Positions 13,603 to 25,543 of a stretch of 64,000 bases of DNA are shown piece after piece (position 1 is the stretch's first letter; every line of letters begins with the position of its first letter). The position numbers and the translations under genes are program-made. Location of the stretch: assembly GCA_012064415.1 (NCBI GenBank), contig SSNU01000294.1, positions 661,455 to 725,454 of the forward strand, given 5' to 3'. Below the pieces are notes generated by a model, which did no database searches, was not told where the DNA came from, and worked only from the letters and a program-made list of their open reading frames with translations. Source of the stretch: Gyrodactylus bullatarudis (taxonomy: Eukaryota > Platyhelminthes > Monogenea > Gyrodactylidea > Gyrodactylidae).

Positions 13603-13965
13603 ATTTCAATTATACTATCAATAATGCTTTTTCGTTAGAGAAGTAAAGTTAATGATTCTATATCTTTTTTTGTGCAAGCAATGTCCTTTCAAATTTGGTA
13701 ACAATTAAACAAAAAATGAAAACTTAAATGGTTTTTTTAATTAATTAAATTTCCATCGAGACCATAGTTACTAGGTTAGAAAGAGAAGTTACTAACTTCT
13801 ACTTGTTAGTACTAACTGATTTCTACCGATACAATTAATTCTTTCACATAAAATTACTTATCCTCAAAATTCAATGGCTCAATTCTATCTTGAAACAGCA
13901 TAAAAGCAATAAAATCAGAGTAAAAGTTATTTTATCAAGAATAAGAGATACTTATAACCTCAAAA

Positions 13966-15086
13966 TTAATCCAAGTCATCTGAACTCATATTCTTATTTC
14001 TGAAAAAGCTCTGGGCCATATTTGCCATTCCTGGCATACCACCAGCAGATCCACTTAGTTTACTGAAAATTTTTTGAAACTTGGGATTACTCTGATATTT
14101 CATGAAGTTTGCAGGGTTTTTCATTATATCAGATAATGCCGCCATTACTTCAGGATCTTGCATTGAACTCATAATTTCAGGATCACTAAGTAGAGAACTA
14201 AACAGATTCCCGGGTCCAGATGGTTGAGCTGAGGCTTTTTGACCAAAAGTTTGCTCTGAAGTGTTGGAATGATTTTTTAAATAGGCTCTTTTGGCTCGGC
14301 GAATACGATTTTCTCGACGTATACGTTCATACTTTTGATTGTGCTCGTAAACCTATAATTTTATATAAATCATAATAAATTTATAAATTATTATTAGATT
14401 TTTAGTAAATATACTCTTTTATGCATTGGCTCGATTTCTTTAACAGATTGGGCGACTTCTTCAGAGAAATCTATTCTATTCGATGTTTGAAAATCTTGAA
14501 AAGCTTTTTCCCAGTTACCCAAGAGTTTATGAGAAAGGCCTCTAATTTTGTATGCTAATGCAGAGTCAGGGTTTATGTTTATTGCTTTAGCACAATCCTC
14601 AATAGCTGCACCAGGACGTTTCATCCTATGTAGACAATCAGCTCTCTTGGAAAAATTAACAGCAGATTTTGGGTTGAGACAAACAGCTTTTGTCAAGAGT
14701 TCGAGCGATTCATCATAAAGGCCGTTATTGAGTTTGGCGATGCCTTGAGATCTGAATTCTGAGGATTTTATTTCGTCATCTTCAGAAACTTGCTTGGATA
14801 AATCACCTGAGTCAGGGAAGGGAATATCCTCCTTTTTGATAGTTTGAACATTTTCAAATTCAATTTCACTTTCTTGACTATCTTCACTGAGTAGCTCATC
14901 AGGAATTTTTTCAGAATTTTTATCTATTTTATGAATTTGACCTCCGAATCTACAATAAAAATAAATTATTTACGATTCAATAAAATCTCTCAAAGTTTTG
15001 AAAGAGTCTTCATGGATAAGGTCTGGATTTTTTCTGATGCTCTCAATCAATTTGTTCAAAACCTTAATTTCATCAGGAGTATTCAT
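13966..15086 (-). CDS. ST13: Hsc70-interacting protein (Hip), Hsp70 co-chaperone
   Basis: Three exons (15086-14974, 14949-14415, 14352-13966; introns of 24 and 62 bases) encode 344 residues; human ST13 has 369. The order is that of Hip: an N-terminal dimerisation helix region (residues 1-40, NTPDEIKVLNKLIESI), an acidic linker, three TPR repeats (about 115-215, with CLNPKSAVNFSKRADCLHRM and NINPDSALAYKIRGLSHKLL), a charged Arg/Lys/Glu helix (KYERIRRENRIRRAKR) and a C-terminal DP/STI1 domain (SSMQDPEVMAALSDIMKNP, then KYQSNPKFQKIFSKL). Hip stabilises the ADP state of cytosolic Hsp70 through its TPR domain. A Gly-Met rich segment (GGMPGM) lies at the very C-terminus instead of before the DP domain as in vertebrates. 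It is divergent with PRKRIP1. Confidence 0.92.
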
Positions 15087-15248
15087 TCCAAATGTTTAAC
15101 AATTATGATTGAATGGTTCAATTTTCGAAGTTACTCCAATATTTAATATTTTAATTGGAATTTTTGAATTTATGCCATTCTAGAAAATAATTACCAACTC
15201 AATGAATAGTTGAATTTTTGTTTTGTTTGAGTATTTTCAGTTTTCAAA

Positions 15249-15792
15249 ATGTTTCAGAAAAGAATTGAACCAGAGGAATATGTTGATGATCCTGACAAGG
15301 TTGTTTGCAAAATGTCAACAACTGACTATCAGAAAATGAAAATTGAGAAAATGTTTGCAAATCCGGTAAAGAGAATTTCTCATTAGGTCTAGGAAAAAGC
15401 TCTTTTCACTGTCTCAATTAGTAAGGATTTAAATTGGGTTCCACCTCCCCCTGAGTTCGTTAGAAATGTTTGGGGATCAGCTGCTGGTGTTGGTAGTGGA
15501 GACTTCCACATTTACAGAGGAATTCGTAGGAGAGAATATATGCGACAAGAAGCTCTTAAATCAGATATCGAAAAGGTAATTTATTAAAGTTATTTTTTAG
15601 AATAAATTGGACGAGGAACAGAATGTCCGTATTCAAGAATTTCAAAAGAAAGCAGAAGAAAAAACTGCTAAGAAAAGGAAAAAGCGCCAGAGAGCTAAAG
15701 AGAACAAAAAAATGAGAAAGAATAAAACAGATTCTGGATCGTCTGACGATGAAACGAATGAGAAGCCTTCTGACAAAGCTGAAAATGTGTAA
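15249..15792 (+). CDS. PRKRIP1: PRKRIP1-type spliceosome-associated small basic protein
   Basis: Exons 15249-15365, 15393-15575 and 15601-15792 (introns of 27 and 25 bases) encode 163 residues. The family core is clear: [19 protein letters not shown] then [16 protein letters not shown] matches the conserved PRKRIP1 motif (P-E-F-V-R-N-V-x-G-S-S-A-G-x-G-S-G-E-F-H-V-Y-R). A long basic helix ([19 protein letters not shown]) and an acidic Ser-rich tail follow. PRKRIP1 was described as a nuclear double-stranded-RNA-binding inhibitor of PKR and is seen as a bridging helix in catalytic spliceosome structures, the likely ancestral role. Start chosen at the first ATG, 162 bases from the divergent ST13 start. 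Confidence 0.9.
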
Positions 15793-16126
15793 AATTTGTG
15801 TTATTAAAGTGTAATCATAAACATTCTTTATTAATCAATTTTTTGCATTAATCTTCTGCATAATCTTAGCTTGTGTCTAGTTAAAATATAATTTATTTGT
15901 CGATCAAAGTTGGATTTGCATGATCGAACTAATGTTATAATTTAACATTATGAAGTTACAATATTTAAATTCGAAATTAAGACTATGATTCGGAGTCTCG
16001 GACCAAGAATCACGAATTTCAGAAATTACTAATTTCTAACGGTTAAATCCTCACAAAATTTTTTGGCGCCTTGTTGTTAATTCTTATGGTTCTAATTGAC
16101 AACTTTTAATAATCCTCAAATTTCAA

Positions 16127-16685
16127 ATGATCTTTTCAAGAATTTTCAATAAATCTAGTCTACTATTGTCTAGATCGGCGTCCCATAGTAATAAAATAAC
16201 TATTAAACACTCCTACCGATCTGGATTTCATCTTTATGATGAAATACTCTACTATGTGACTGCTGCATCAATCCCCTGTTTTCTAATATCTTTCTACTTC
16301 AATGTAAGATATGGAAAATCAAAGCTTGTTGATACACCTGAAGGCTATATCCCCGAAGCCTATGAATATGAATGTGTAAGATATACTAATCTAATATTTA
16401 AGCATCCCATTAGCAGATTTTTTGCTAGGTACATATTCCCTATTAATCCGGAGGATATTCACCAATACAATATAGATTATTTCAAGGATAAGACAGAAGT
16501 AGACCGTACCAAGTAACTCAAAAAAATTAATTAAAAGCAAACTACTGAAATGGTTCAACAGGTCTATTGCTGAGAATAAAGATTTCAAAGGTTGGTATCA
16601 TCTACCGGCAGATTCATCTGCAGTAGTACTTGCTAAAGATGACGCTAACATAACGAGAGTTGCTGGCCAGAAATACTTTAAATGA
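16127..16685 (+). CDS. NDUFB5: Complex I accessory subunit NDUFB5 (SGDH)
   Basis: Exons 16127-16375, 16403-16512 and 16538-16685 encode 168 residues; human NDUFB5 has 189. The N-terminus (MIFSRIFNKSSLLLSRSASH) is Arg/Ser-rich without acids, as in a mitochondrial presequence. One membrane helix lies at about 48-65 (YYVTAASIPCFLISFYFNV). The family signature follows: PEGYIPEAYEYE, then HPISRFFARYIF. The protein is a single-pass subunit of the NADH dehydrogenase membrane arm. The first intron is exactly 27 bases with no stop codon in frame, so unspliced RNA would insert nine residues; family alignment has no residues there, so I treat it as a real intron. The gene ends 42 bases from the convergent p23 gene. 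Confidence 0.85.
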
Positions 16686-16727
16686 TAGTTTAGTAAATAT
16701 AAAATTTATTCTCAAAAATGCTTTTTT

Positions 16728-17241
16728 TCACTCCAGTTTTGGAACATCAGTTTCATCATCAGAGTCTTCTTCATTTTCTCCTCCAACATCTTCGTCATCG
16801 TCATCGCCACCGGCACCACCCATAAGATTTGCAAAATCCAAATTACCTAGTCCCGGCATTCCTCCCTCTTCTTCATCGTCTGAGATCTCAATTTCAGAGC
16901 AGTTAAATCTGATCCATGGGTATTTATTGTTTCCGTTCAAGAGTTTCTTCCATTTCTTTTCGCTGGTCTTGACACTCATGCTTAAATCACACTTAATCTT
17001 TGAAAAAGAAGCAGTCTAAAAATTGAGTTAAAATTGAAGACCTTACTTCAGGTTGAATGGAATGTGCAAGATCAAGTTTTGTATCATAACATTTTCCATT
17101 AAAAGTGCCGGAAAAATGAATTGAATCATTGGTTAGTTTAATATTTTTCTCAGATGCGTCTGCAACATCGAACTTGAGATGTAGAGTATCTCCTTTGCAG
17201 TGCCAGTGGATGAGTGGATTAAGGGTTGTGGAGGCTGTCAT
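16728..17241 (-). CDS. PTGES3: p23 Hsp90 co-chaperone (prostaglandin E synthase 3)
   Basis: Two exons (17241-17047 and 17015-16728, 31-base intron) encode 160 residues, the same length as human p23. Residues about 5-105 form a CS domain (PLIHWHCKGDTLHLKFDV, then ENIKLTNDSIHFSGT-type strands and an EKKWKKLL core ending in WIRFNCSEIEISDDEEE). The acidic tail is typical: FANLMGG, a run of Asp/Glu, and a terminal DVPKLE close to the family ending. p23 binds the ATP-bound N-terminal dimer of Hsp90 and stabilises client complexes. Another Hsp70/Hsp90 cofactor, ST13, lies 2 kb away; I regard that as coincidence unless synteny shows otherwise. Confidence 0.88.
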
Positions 17242-17534
17242 TACTCAAATGTGCTAAGCGTTACGAATATTCTAGGTGTGCTTTATTTGTGATTTGATAC
17301 AGATAAACAAATTTTCAACTGATTGTATTCTTTAAAAAACAAATAATTTTATTAGAATCAAGATTTTCAACTGTAAATCTTGTTTTTTCCATAAAAAGAA
17401 CAATAATCTGCGTTCAGTCGAATAAAACGTTTTTTTTATTTTTTTGCAGTTCATTGCTTTCCGATAAAAATCAATCAAGGATACCATGCTACGAATGAGG
17501 TATGTAATATTGAAATAATAGTTTTCTTTAAAAT

Positions 17535-18377
17535 ATGACTATCGCTTGCTTCAAGATATGTTGGAATGATGATAAGACTGATCTTATTTCTGAGGCTTCT
17601 ATAGCTGAAGTTATTTCTCGCCCTGATGATGCAGTAAAAACCATGATGAAATTCGTTCAAATGACTAATAGGCCTTTAACAAATGAAGAGCGCTGGGTGT
17701 TTTACAAAAATTGTAAGGATTGTCTATGTTCTCGAAGAAACTCGTTTCGTTCTGCTTTAGAACTCCTTAATGATGAATCAAGAAAAAACCATCCATCCAT
17801 AATGAAATTTAAAAATTCTATTAAATCGGAAATCACTCAAATCTGTGAAGATATAATTGTAAGTTCATTATAGAATAATCTTTTAGAAATTGATTGACCG
17901 AAATTTATTGAAATATTCTGAGACTGATGATGACAAAGTATTCTACTTGAAAATGAAAGCTGATCACTTCAAATATCTGGCTGAAATATCACAGATAGAT
18001 TCTATTGAGTACTTGAAGAATGTCAAGTCAGCTGAAGAAAGTTATGCTGAGGCTGAAGAAATATCAGCTTCCTCTCTACTTCCTTCATCATTAACTAGAA
18101 TTGGTCTTGGTCTAAACTATTCTGTATTCATGCATGATTATCTTGGAAAAGAAGAAGCAGCAATAAAAATGACCCGAGAAATATTAAATTCAGCATTGTT
18201 AACTTGCCAGAAGCACAATACTCCAGACGTTGAATTGACTTTGAAACTTTTGGAGACTTTGAGAGAAAATTTATCAGTAATCTTTTATCATAATCTTGTT
18301 CATAATTATTTTAAAAATTAATTGCGATTTTATCTTAGATATGGGCACCTCAAGTATCCTTGACAATGACAAGTTGA
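17535..18377 (+). CDS. Divergent 14-3-3 protein (copy 1)
   Basis: Exons 17535-17858, 17887-18276 and 18339-18377 (introns of 28 and 62 bases) encode 250 residues, the usual 14-3-3 length. The fold is recognisable through L-T-N-E-E-R followed by YKNCKDCLCSRRNS (helices 2-3), KVFYLKMKADHFKYLAE (helix 5, with the Lys-Met-Lys-x-D-x-x-Y pattern), GLGLNYSVFMHDYLG (helix 7) and a terminal LRENLS-IWAPQ segment. 14-3-3 proteins dimerise and bind phosphoserine peptides. Divergence is marked: the N-terminus is atypical and R-N-L-L is replaced by R-W-V-F, though the SRRNSF arginine patch is partly kept. The second copy at 49802-50578 is closer to the canonical family. Confidence 0.85.
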
Positions 18378-18536
18378 CATGAAGAAAAGCTGACAATCTC
18401 AGCCTGAGATTAATAAAATAATTGAAAATAAATGTGTGATAAATAAATAATACAGATTTTGATTTTTTTCATAGTCAACAAATTTACGCAGTATCACTTA
18501 TAAAGATATAGTAATTCAGATGAAATTCTTTTTGAT

Positions 18537-20441
18537 ATGAAGCCTTACAGGGCCTTAAGTCTATTGGCCTCTTTTACCTCGTTGTGCATAGGATATCACT
18601 CGTTGAAGAATATTTTCAATGCATCAAAAAGTAAATTCTATCTTATTTCAATTAAGGATTTTCCAATATTTTGGTCACGGAAAAACTGGTCACTACCCAC
18701 CTTTTAATACCTCATTTTCCGGAAATGTTCAACTTTAACCTTGCAATAGATTCTAGTGATGAAATGTTTCAGCAATGTGATAATTTATTTGGTTATCTGA
18801 TACCTCAAACTTTAATTCTTCTAATTCTTGAAGTGCTGACCACAAGAATTTTCCGGCTTAATGTGAAAGTAATAAAATACACTAATTAAATAATTTTAGA
18901 ACATTTTCAAATTCAGATTATTTCTAGAACTCATTCATTTATGGATTATCTACTCCAAGTATACGGTTTTACTGTTTTCCCTCTATATTATTGCATCTGT
19001 TTTGGTGGCGAAATATCTAAAACCCAGTAAGGGTGCTGTTAATGCATCCTTGATTTTGTACTATATTTTATCAAAAATATTTTTCGAGCCGTTTGTTTTC
19101 AAGTTTATTCACGTACATGTGAGTTAAATCTTAATAATCAATCATCTACCTCTTGATTCAAGATTTAAAATTAAATTTTAGGGCCATGTGAACCCAAGAT
19201 ACATGACAAGTTTGATAGTCATGACAAATTATTTGGTCGTTAGGTGTGCTATGATCGCACAATCAGACTGTAAAACGATATATTCTAGTGATTTTCTGGA
19301 AAATTGTTTTCAATTTGTTTTTGATCCTATTCAGAGTATTGGTGGTACATTTATTATGTTTACTGATTGGATACAAAATAAATATAACCTAGTTGAAGAT
19401 AACTCAAAAACATATGGTTACATGAAAAAATGGAATTCTTACAGAGAAATGAGAATTGTTAATCAAAAGACTGTTGGGAAGTCAATTTTAAAGATATATT
19501 TATCGTATATCTTTTTCAGATTATTTCTCAGTCTAATTTATATAAACTCTCTAGCGGTGTATCCATTTTTCTTCCAAGAAAAATACCGTAATTGAATTGT
19601 TTAATGATTAGCTGAACTTTTAAAATGGGCATTAGAAGAAAGTACTGGTGTTGAAGTCTTGGTCGGGATGTTCAATTTGGGACAAACATTCTTTCTGAGC
19701 TACTACATAATTTATGGAACATCAAGAATATTTTATGATTTAGAGGATATTTTAGTATTTAAAAAGGATCAAGATCAAATTCTTCCAAGAATCTATCCGA
19801 ATGGCCCAATATGCTTGGCTAGCCATGACACATATGCAAATGTTTGGAAGTAAATTATATTTTAATAATTTAATAATAATCCAAGGTCGTTTGACAAGGG
19901 AATATATAATTATGTTAAAGAGTAAAAACTGAATTTAATTATTCTAAAGATATGTTTACATTCCAATTGTTCAGGAGAATAATTCGAATAGATTAATCGC
20001 TTCACTTCTTTGTTTCTGGATTGTTTGCTGCTATCATGGAGTAAAGAAGGAGACAGGTACGTCAAGTTTCTTTTACTTTTAGTTTTGTGGCTAGGGATAA
20101 ACTTTCTTCAAGTGACTTTAGAAAATGAAGGACGCAGAATTAGTGGGAGAATTGTAATTATTCCATTTTAAAATTCAACTATAAAATTTAGACATTTATA
20201 AAAAATAGAAACATAAGAGCACTGATTTACACATATTTATGCGCCGTTAGCTGTGCAATCTCGTTGGCAGCCTCATCATTTTTTGTGGAGAATTCTTTGA
20301 TAGGCTTTTGGTTTTTGAAAATAATATTTTCAACAAAAGGCAAGTTTCTTTCGAAATAATAAAATTCTCTTAGGTGGCTTCCTTTTTATAGTATTTTACG
20401 CTGGTTTTATACAAGGGAGAAGAGCAAACCCTTTAAATTAA
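18537..20441 (+). CDS. HHAT: MBOAT acyltransferase, Hedgehog acyltransferase (HHAT)-like
   Basis: Ten exons (18537-18630, 18657-18868, 18900-19118, 19182-19587, 19612-19849, 19886-19921, 19950-20056, 20083-20153, 20192-20339, 20374-20441) encode 532 residues with about ten hydrophobic segments. MBOAT hallmarks: a NGPICLASH segment, the W-K-S-F-D-K-G-I-Y-N-Y-V-K-E-Y-V-Y-I-P motif, and the presumed catalytic histidine in FWIVCCYHG (about residue 431). The GP...W..FD.G.Y..Y.YIP arrangement is most like HHAT, which palmitoylates the N-terminus of Hedgehog in the ER; HHATL lacks the catalytic histidine, so this copy is probably active. The related glycerol-uptake (GUP1) type is the alternative. 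The last intron (20340-20373) is of the GC-AG class and is needed to avoid a stop codon. Confidence 0.75.
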
Positions 20442-20726
20442 TTATTGATAAGAAAATTTCTTTGTATTTCTATCATTCTATATTCACAGAAATGCTGTTC
20501 TCATAATTTTATGTACATAAGATTTTTCATGGTATTAATAAAATTAATAATAATTATAATGATAATAATACAATCAATTTGATATTTTTGATTCAATATA
20601 CAAAAGTGAGCAAGTTCTGAAAGCTCTGTGGGAAATTCATACCTACTTAGATTAAAAGGAATGCATTTTGCCTAAAAAGTTTTCCCAGACATTCACCGGT
20701 CATTTCGTTCAGAAATTGGTTCTATT

Positions 20727-22953
20727 TCATTGGGAGCTACTGTTTTTACTGAGAGTATCAAAAGTAAATTGGGCAATAGGATTTGTATGATTTGAGATAA
20801 AACTAGGATCATTCTTTTTCTGGTTTGATATTTGATTATCCAGATGTAATTTTGAAAATTGTCCGAGTGATGCTAAGTTTTTTGGAAAGTTATTCGAGGT
20901 AAATTGCTGTTTACTGAGAGGAATATCAATTTCAACTTCACTCTTATTCAGTCTGTTGCATTCATTACCTAAGGAAATAGATTAAATGAAAATAGGGTGT
21001 ATGAGTTTAAGCTTATTTTCACAAAATCTCTTGAATGAATCGTTTTGAAATAAAGAAAATACAATCAAACCAGGAGTAGTCTCAGAAAATAAATTATTTT
21101 CAAACAGGTTAAGCATTAAATGTGTTATTAGATTCCAGAAGACAGATTTGATTATTCTTAATAAGAGAATATTTAAATTTCAATTAATAATTCTTAGTAA
21201 ATTAATAAAATAATAGAATTCAATGGAATTGGAATACTAACTTGATCTTTTGGAATTTCCATTTTCAATGAGACCATTATTATCCTGTAGATCATCTTCG
21301 GATATGTCTGAGTAGGCAGGACTAGCAGTTGGCATGGGAATATAATCTGATTTATTTTCGTAATTTGATAGAACAGTTTTGTCATTTTTTCCATTATGCT
21401 TTTCATAAAAAGATAAATCCTTTGGCTCTTCTATAGGAATTTCTTCTTGTAATTGTGGAGGTGCATCATTTTCATCGAATTCATACTCTTTGAGTTTGGT
21501 GGACTTTTTCTTTCGCAACAAACTCTTGCATACAATATCTTTCTTAGCAATGGTATGGCCTAGTTGAAGATGAAATCTTAGGGAAATCTGTGAAGGAAAC
21601 TCTTTATTACAGTTATCGTGAGGACAAGGAAACACTGTTTTTGGAATCGGATCATCAACATGCTTTTCTTCTTCATAATTATTGGTGGTCTCATGATTAT
21701 TATTATTATTCTGGATGGAATTACTTTGGCCAGTGTCTGTCTCTAAATTAGAGAGTAAATTAAATTTATCCCAATAAAAGAATTTCACAAATCTTACTCT
21801 GGGATTCGTCATTATTATTTTTTTCGTTCGGCAGTAAAGGATTTTTAATATTCCTACTTCTTTTTGATCTTCTTTTTTGACCTGATTTAGAATCATTATC
21901 TTCTAGAAGCCTCTTATTCGAAGTAGTAACAGAACTTGAGGTTGACATTTCTGATTCACTTGAAATGCCTTGAGAATCTTGATTTTTATCTAAAGAAGAG
22001 TTTAAATAAAAATTCAAAAATAACTCTAAATAAATAACTTACTTGCTGCAGCCATTGCAGCTGCTTTGGCACTCCGAGTTGTTATACCCGCTTTATTGGA
22101 ATTTTCAAATAAATCACGTTGAAGATCTGTAATTCTGTTAGCATTTTTAGGAAAACCTCTTGTTTTGGGAATTGAACCTCGCCATGCTCGATTTCTCATA
22201 AAACTCAAGGCGGAAATAGATTTATCGGGAATATTAGGACCGAGAGAACTTTTGCTTACATCTATAAGAGTGCCAAGGTAGCATTTTCCTCTCCAGTTTG
22301 CATTCACCACCAACATACCTATTTATGATCTTAAAGTTTGATAAAAGATATAATACAGATCTAAACCAACCTGGTGTTTCAAGCCAAACTGTAGCATCTA
22401 ACACAATTTTTGTACCAGGCTCACACGGCCCTAATAAATCTGGCTCTGTAAATGTGGCTGACGAGGAGGTAGAAACTGACGCGTCTTTAGTCTAAAATTC
22501 AAATTAAATAATATAAAACATATTCTAATAAAAAATTTCATTAAAATTAGTAATTTATGAACTAACCTTTAAATCGTGTTGTGATGGATTTTCACACTGA
22601 TATTGATGGTTGGTCAAATCGAAATTTTCATTTACTGCATTTGCTTGAGATCTGTTACTCTGGGACATTCTTCGGATTGTCACCTTAAGAGAACTTTTGT
22701 CTGATTCTTTACCATTAAGCTTTCTATCCTGAATAAAATTTGGATCGGATAATAAATTTTGATTGAAGCCTTCTTCATGCAAAGAATCATCTTCATTCAT
22801 CAAGTTCTGATCTGAAATGGTAACAAATTTCTTTTTTGGGGAAATATTTGTATCAGGATCTTTGGAATTATCGAGGGTTCTTTTATTAACTTTTTTGTTA
22901 TACTGTGCATTTGACGTGACATTCTTTCCGGAATTGGAAGAATTTAAAGGCAT
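20727..22953 (-). CDS. ZNF608/ZNF609 (brakeless/scribbler)-like nuclear protein
   Basis: Six exons (22953-22567, 22491-22371, 22318-22043, 21989-21798, 21742-21242, 20968-20727) encode 572 residues. The family core appears in exons 2-3: PGTKIVLDATVWLETPGM followed by LVVNANWRGKCYLGTLIDV, corresponding to the conserved V-L-V-V-N-x-x-W-R-x-K-x-Y-x-G-T-L-L-D block. One C2H2 zinc finger in exon 5 reads FPCPHDNCNKEFPSQISLRF then HLQLGH (C-x4-C-x12-H-x4-H). Basic nuclear-localisation runs (KRRSKRSR, RKKKS) and long Ser/Asn-rich disordered stretches fill the rest. Vertebrate homologues exceed 1400 residues, so this one is much shorter. Family members are nuclear regulators linked to cohesin and developmental transcription. 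The terminal exon was found only by splice phase and is less certain. Confidence 0.65.
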
Positions 22954-24569
22954 TTTGAATCAGAAGGTAAATCCAAATACGGAATTAAGCATAAGTATCC
23001 AAAGATGCAAAGGTCCCAGATTATTCCATGACACTTGAGTTTAAATGACAAGAAAATCAATCAGAATTACTGCTTGATGAGAAAACTAAGTTGCTATCGA
23101 TTGCTTGCCAGATATCTGATTTAGGTATATAGAATTAAGTTAAACATTAGAGAGCGTGGAACAGACATTTCATTGAATATACACAGATACATTCCAACAA
23201 TATATCTAGAGTATTACGAATATACAAAAACTGAATGAATGAGCGTATGACAGACATTCAAAACAACACACACACATTATATAAGTATAATATATGAATA
23301 GATAATACAATGAATAATATATATTATTCATATATAATATATATGATATGGTCTATATAATCGTATATAGAATATCTACAATGTATTAATCAATAAATGA
23401 ATTGACTCATAAATTCGGCATTGGTACTATCGATTTTATTAACTCGATTTTTATTTTATTCTTAAATTGAAAACTATTTTAATTGAAATTAACTGGTTAA
23501 AAACTGATTACAGTTATTATCATAAAAATACAATTTTCATGTCAAGAATATGGTTTTAAAAAGTATCAAGACCTAAATTAATAAAAACTATTAAACTGTT
23601 TAAACCTAAAAAATTTGAAGAGATTTCACAAACCAACCTATAATATTGAATATAACTATAACACAGAGATTCTATTTTTATATTATCATAAATTAACTGA
23701 AAGAATTCATTGAAAATTGAATTTTTTTATTAAAGTTGAAATGAACTTAAATCAAATTAATATGAGAAGAACATAAACCAAGATTCAATTTGGAAGTGAA
23801 CTGAACTTGCTACTCAAGTATACATCTCTAAGATGTTCTAATTTGTATTATAGACTTACAAGTTGTAGTTTTCCGATTTAATTTTTATTTCGGAAAGATT
23901 CTAATCCAATGATTTTTTTGTTAGAAGATGATTCTTTATTGAAAAAGGAATAATAATAGAAAAAATCGAAATGAAAGGTAATTTGTACAATATATAATAA
24001 ATTTCTGATATCTGGTGGTTTGTAATATATTCAAAATTGAAAAAGTAATCTTGTCTATGAAAATCTTTTAAATTGGCGTATGATAAATCTGAAAAATTTT
24101 AACGAAATCAATCTGGTTTCCATTACTAATGAAGATCAGGATAGAGAAGCATATAAGAGTAATCAATTTTTGATCTTACATGTCCCATTATAGTCAAGTA
24201 AAAAATATTTAAGTTTTGTTGCGTAAATTAAACCCTTTCAGTCCAACTTACCTTTAATATTATCCTATTACAAAGATATTTAGTATACTAATTTTTGAAA
24301 TTTATAAAATTTAACTAACCCCTTAGAAACATAGTAATTGATTTTAAAAAATCTTTATTTTTGCATCAATAGATTTTCTATTAGTTAATCGTACATATTT
24401 GAGTTTAAAAAATTGTAAAAAGATTTTCCAAGAATTAGTTTAGTACACATGTTTTGCTGAAAGGGTTAATGTTTATGAAAATTGAAGACCTTGGTCTAAA
24501 TTATGACAAATAACTCAGATATGCTACCTATCTAATAACCAGATTCATAACCTGCTCGAAACTAATTGT
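22954..24569. other. Gene-poor AT-rich region
   Basis: No gene supported. The sequence holds homopolymer-rich DNA and the AT simple repeat listed separately. Confidence 0.5.
23278..23395. repeat. AT-rich simple repeat
   Basis: Imperfect TA/ATATAT-rich tract with short palindromes (tatataat, atatatgatat, cgtatatag), preceded by an (AC) run at about 23269-23276. It is low-complexity sequence and a likely polymorphic or cruciform-prone site. Confidence 0.6.
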
Positions 24570-24900
24570 ATATAAGAACTTCATCTTATCTAAATTTGAC
24601 TACTGAGCTGCCCTAATTATGGAAATAACAATCAAATCCACTAAGAAGATAGAAAGGATTTTTTTGTTAGACAAAAAATGGATTCAATATAAATTTCTCA
24701 AATCATGCTTTGGTATTGAAAGTTACAAGGACTCTCGAACGGAAGCTTCACATTGAAGCCTTCACTCTTTTCTATTTGGTTGCATCTCTGATACTTAAGA
24801 AGAAATGACAAAATTGCATCTTATTGTAAAAATAAAAGAAACCTATGCTTATCGGATAAGTCTTATCCCAGAAAATCATAGCGTGTTTAAGAATTATTTT
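24570..24900 (+). mobile_element. Possible degraded LINE reverse-transcriptase tail
   Basis: One frame contains a KSTKKIERIF motif followed by broken coding sequence with stop codons. It resembles the C-terminal end of non-LTR (jockey/CR1/RTE type) reverse transcriptases, where an L-E-x-x-Q helix follows the RT. The match is weak and may be chance. Confidence 0.25.
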
Positions 24901-25543
24901 TATGAGCAATTTTAATTATTGTACATATTTGACGAAATGAAAATAAAGTAAACAACTACCCCGAAAAATTGATTTTATTTATGTGAGGTTGGAATTATTT
25001 ATATATTTATTGACATTTTCTTTGTTTAAATAAAATATATTTCTATTCTACTTACTTTGAAGTAATTACATATTTGGAAATAATAAAATAAATGTATTGA
25101 ACAACTCTCGTTGGAAATTTCAAAAATAAATAACTTAGATGAAGTTTGGCATTAAAATAAAAAAATGTGCCATGTTTTTCTGGTATTGGTTTTCTTAGGA
25201 GATTTTTGATAATTTTTTATTAATCTATAATTTCAAAGTCCAATTCTTTGATTTCCTTTCTTTTTATATAAGAAATTGGGTTCCTTCCACAAGATATTTT
25301 TCTTAAAAAAAGATTAGATATATAAGATTTATTATCGAGTTAGTCTAGTCGATCATGTTAATTAATAATTATATTGAGGATGTCCATTTGGAGTAGATTT
25401 CAATTTTGATAATTTTGAAACGCCCGACCGTAAAAGTTTTTCAATGATGTGATATATTTCGAATTGTGTTAAAATTTTTGAAAAAAATTTATTTCCAATG
25501 TGACATTATAGAGCCGAAGTTTCATTTTTAGGCGTTCAATAAC

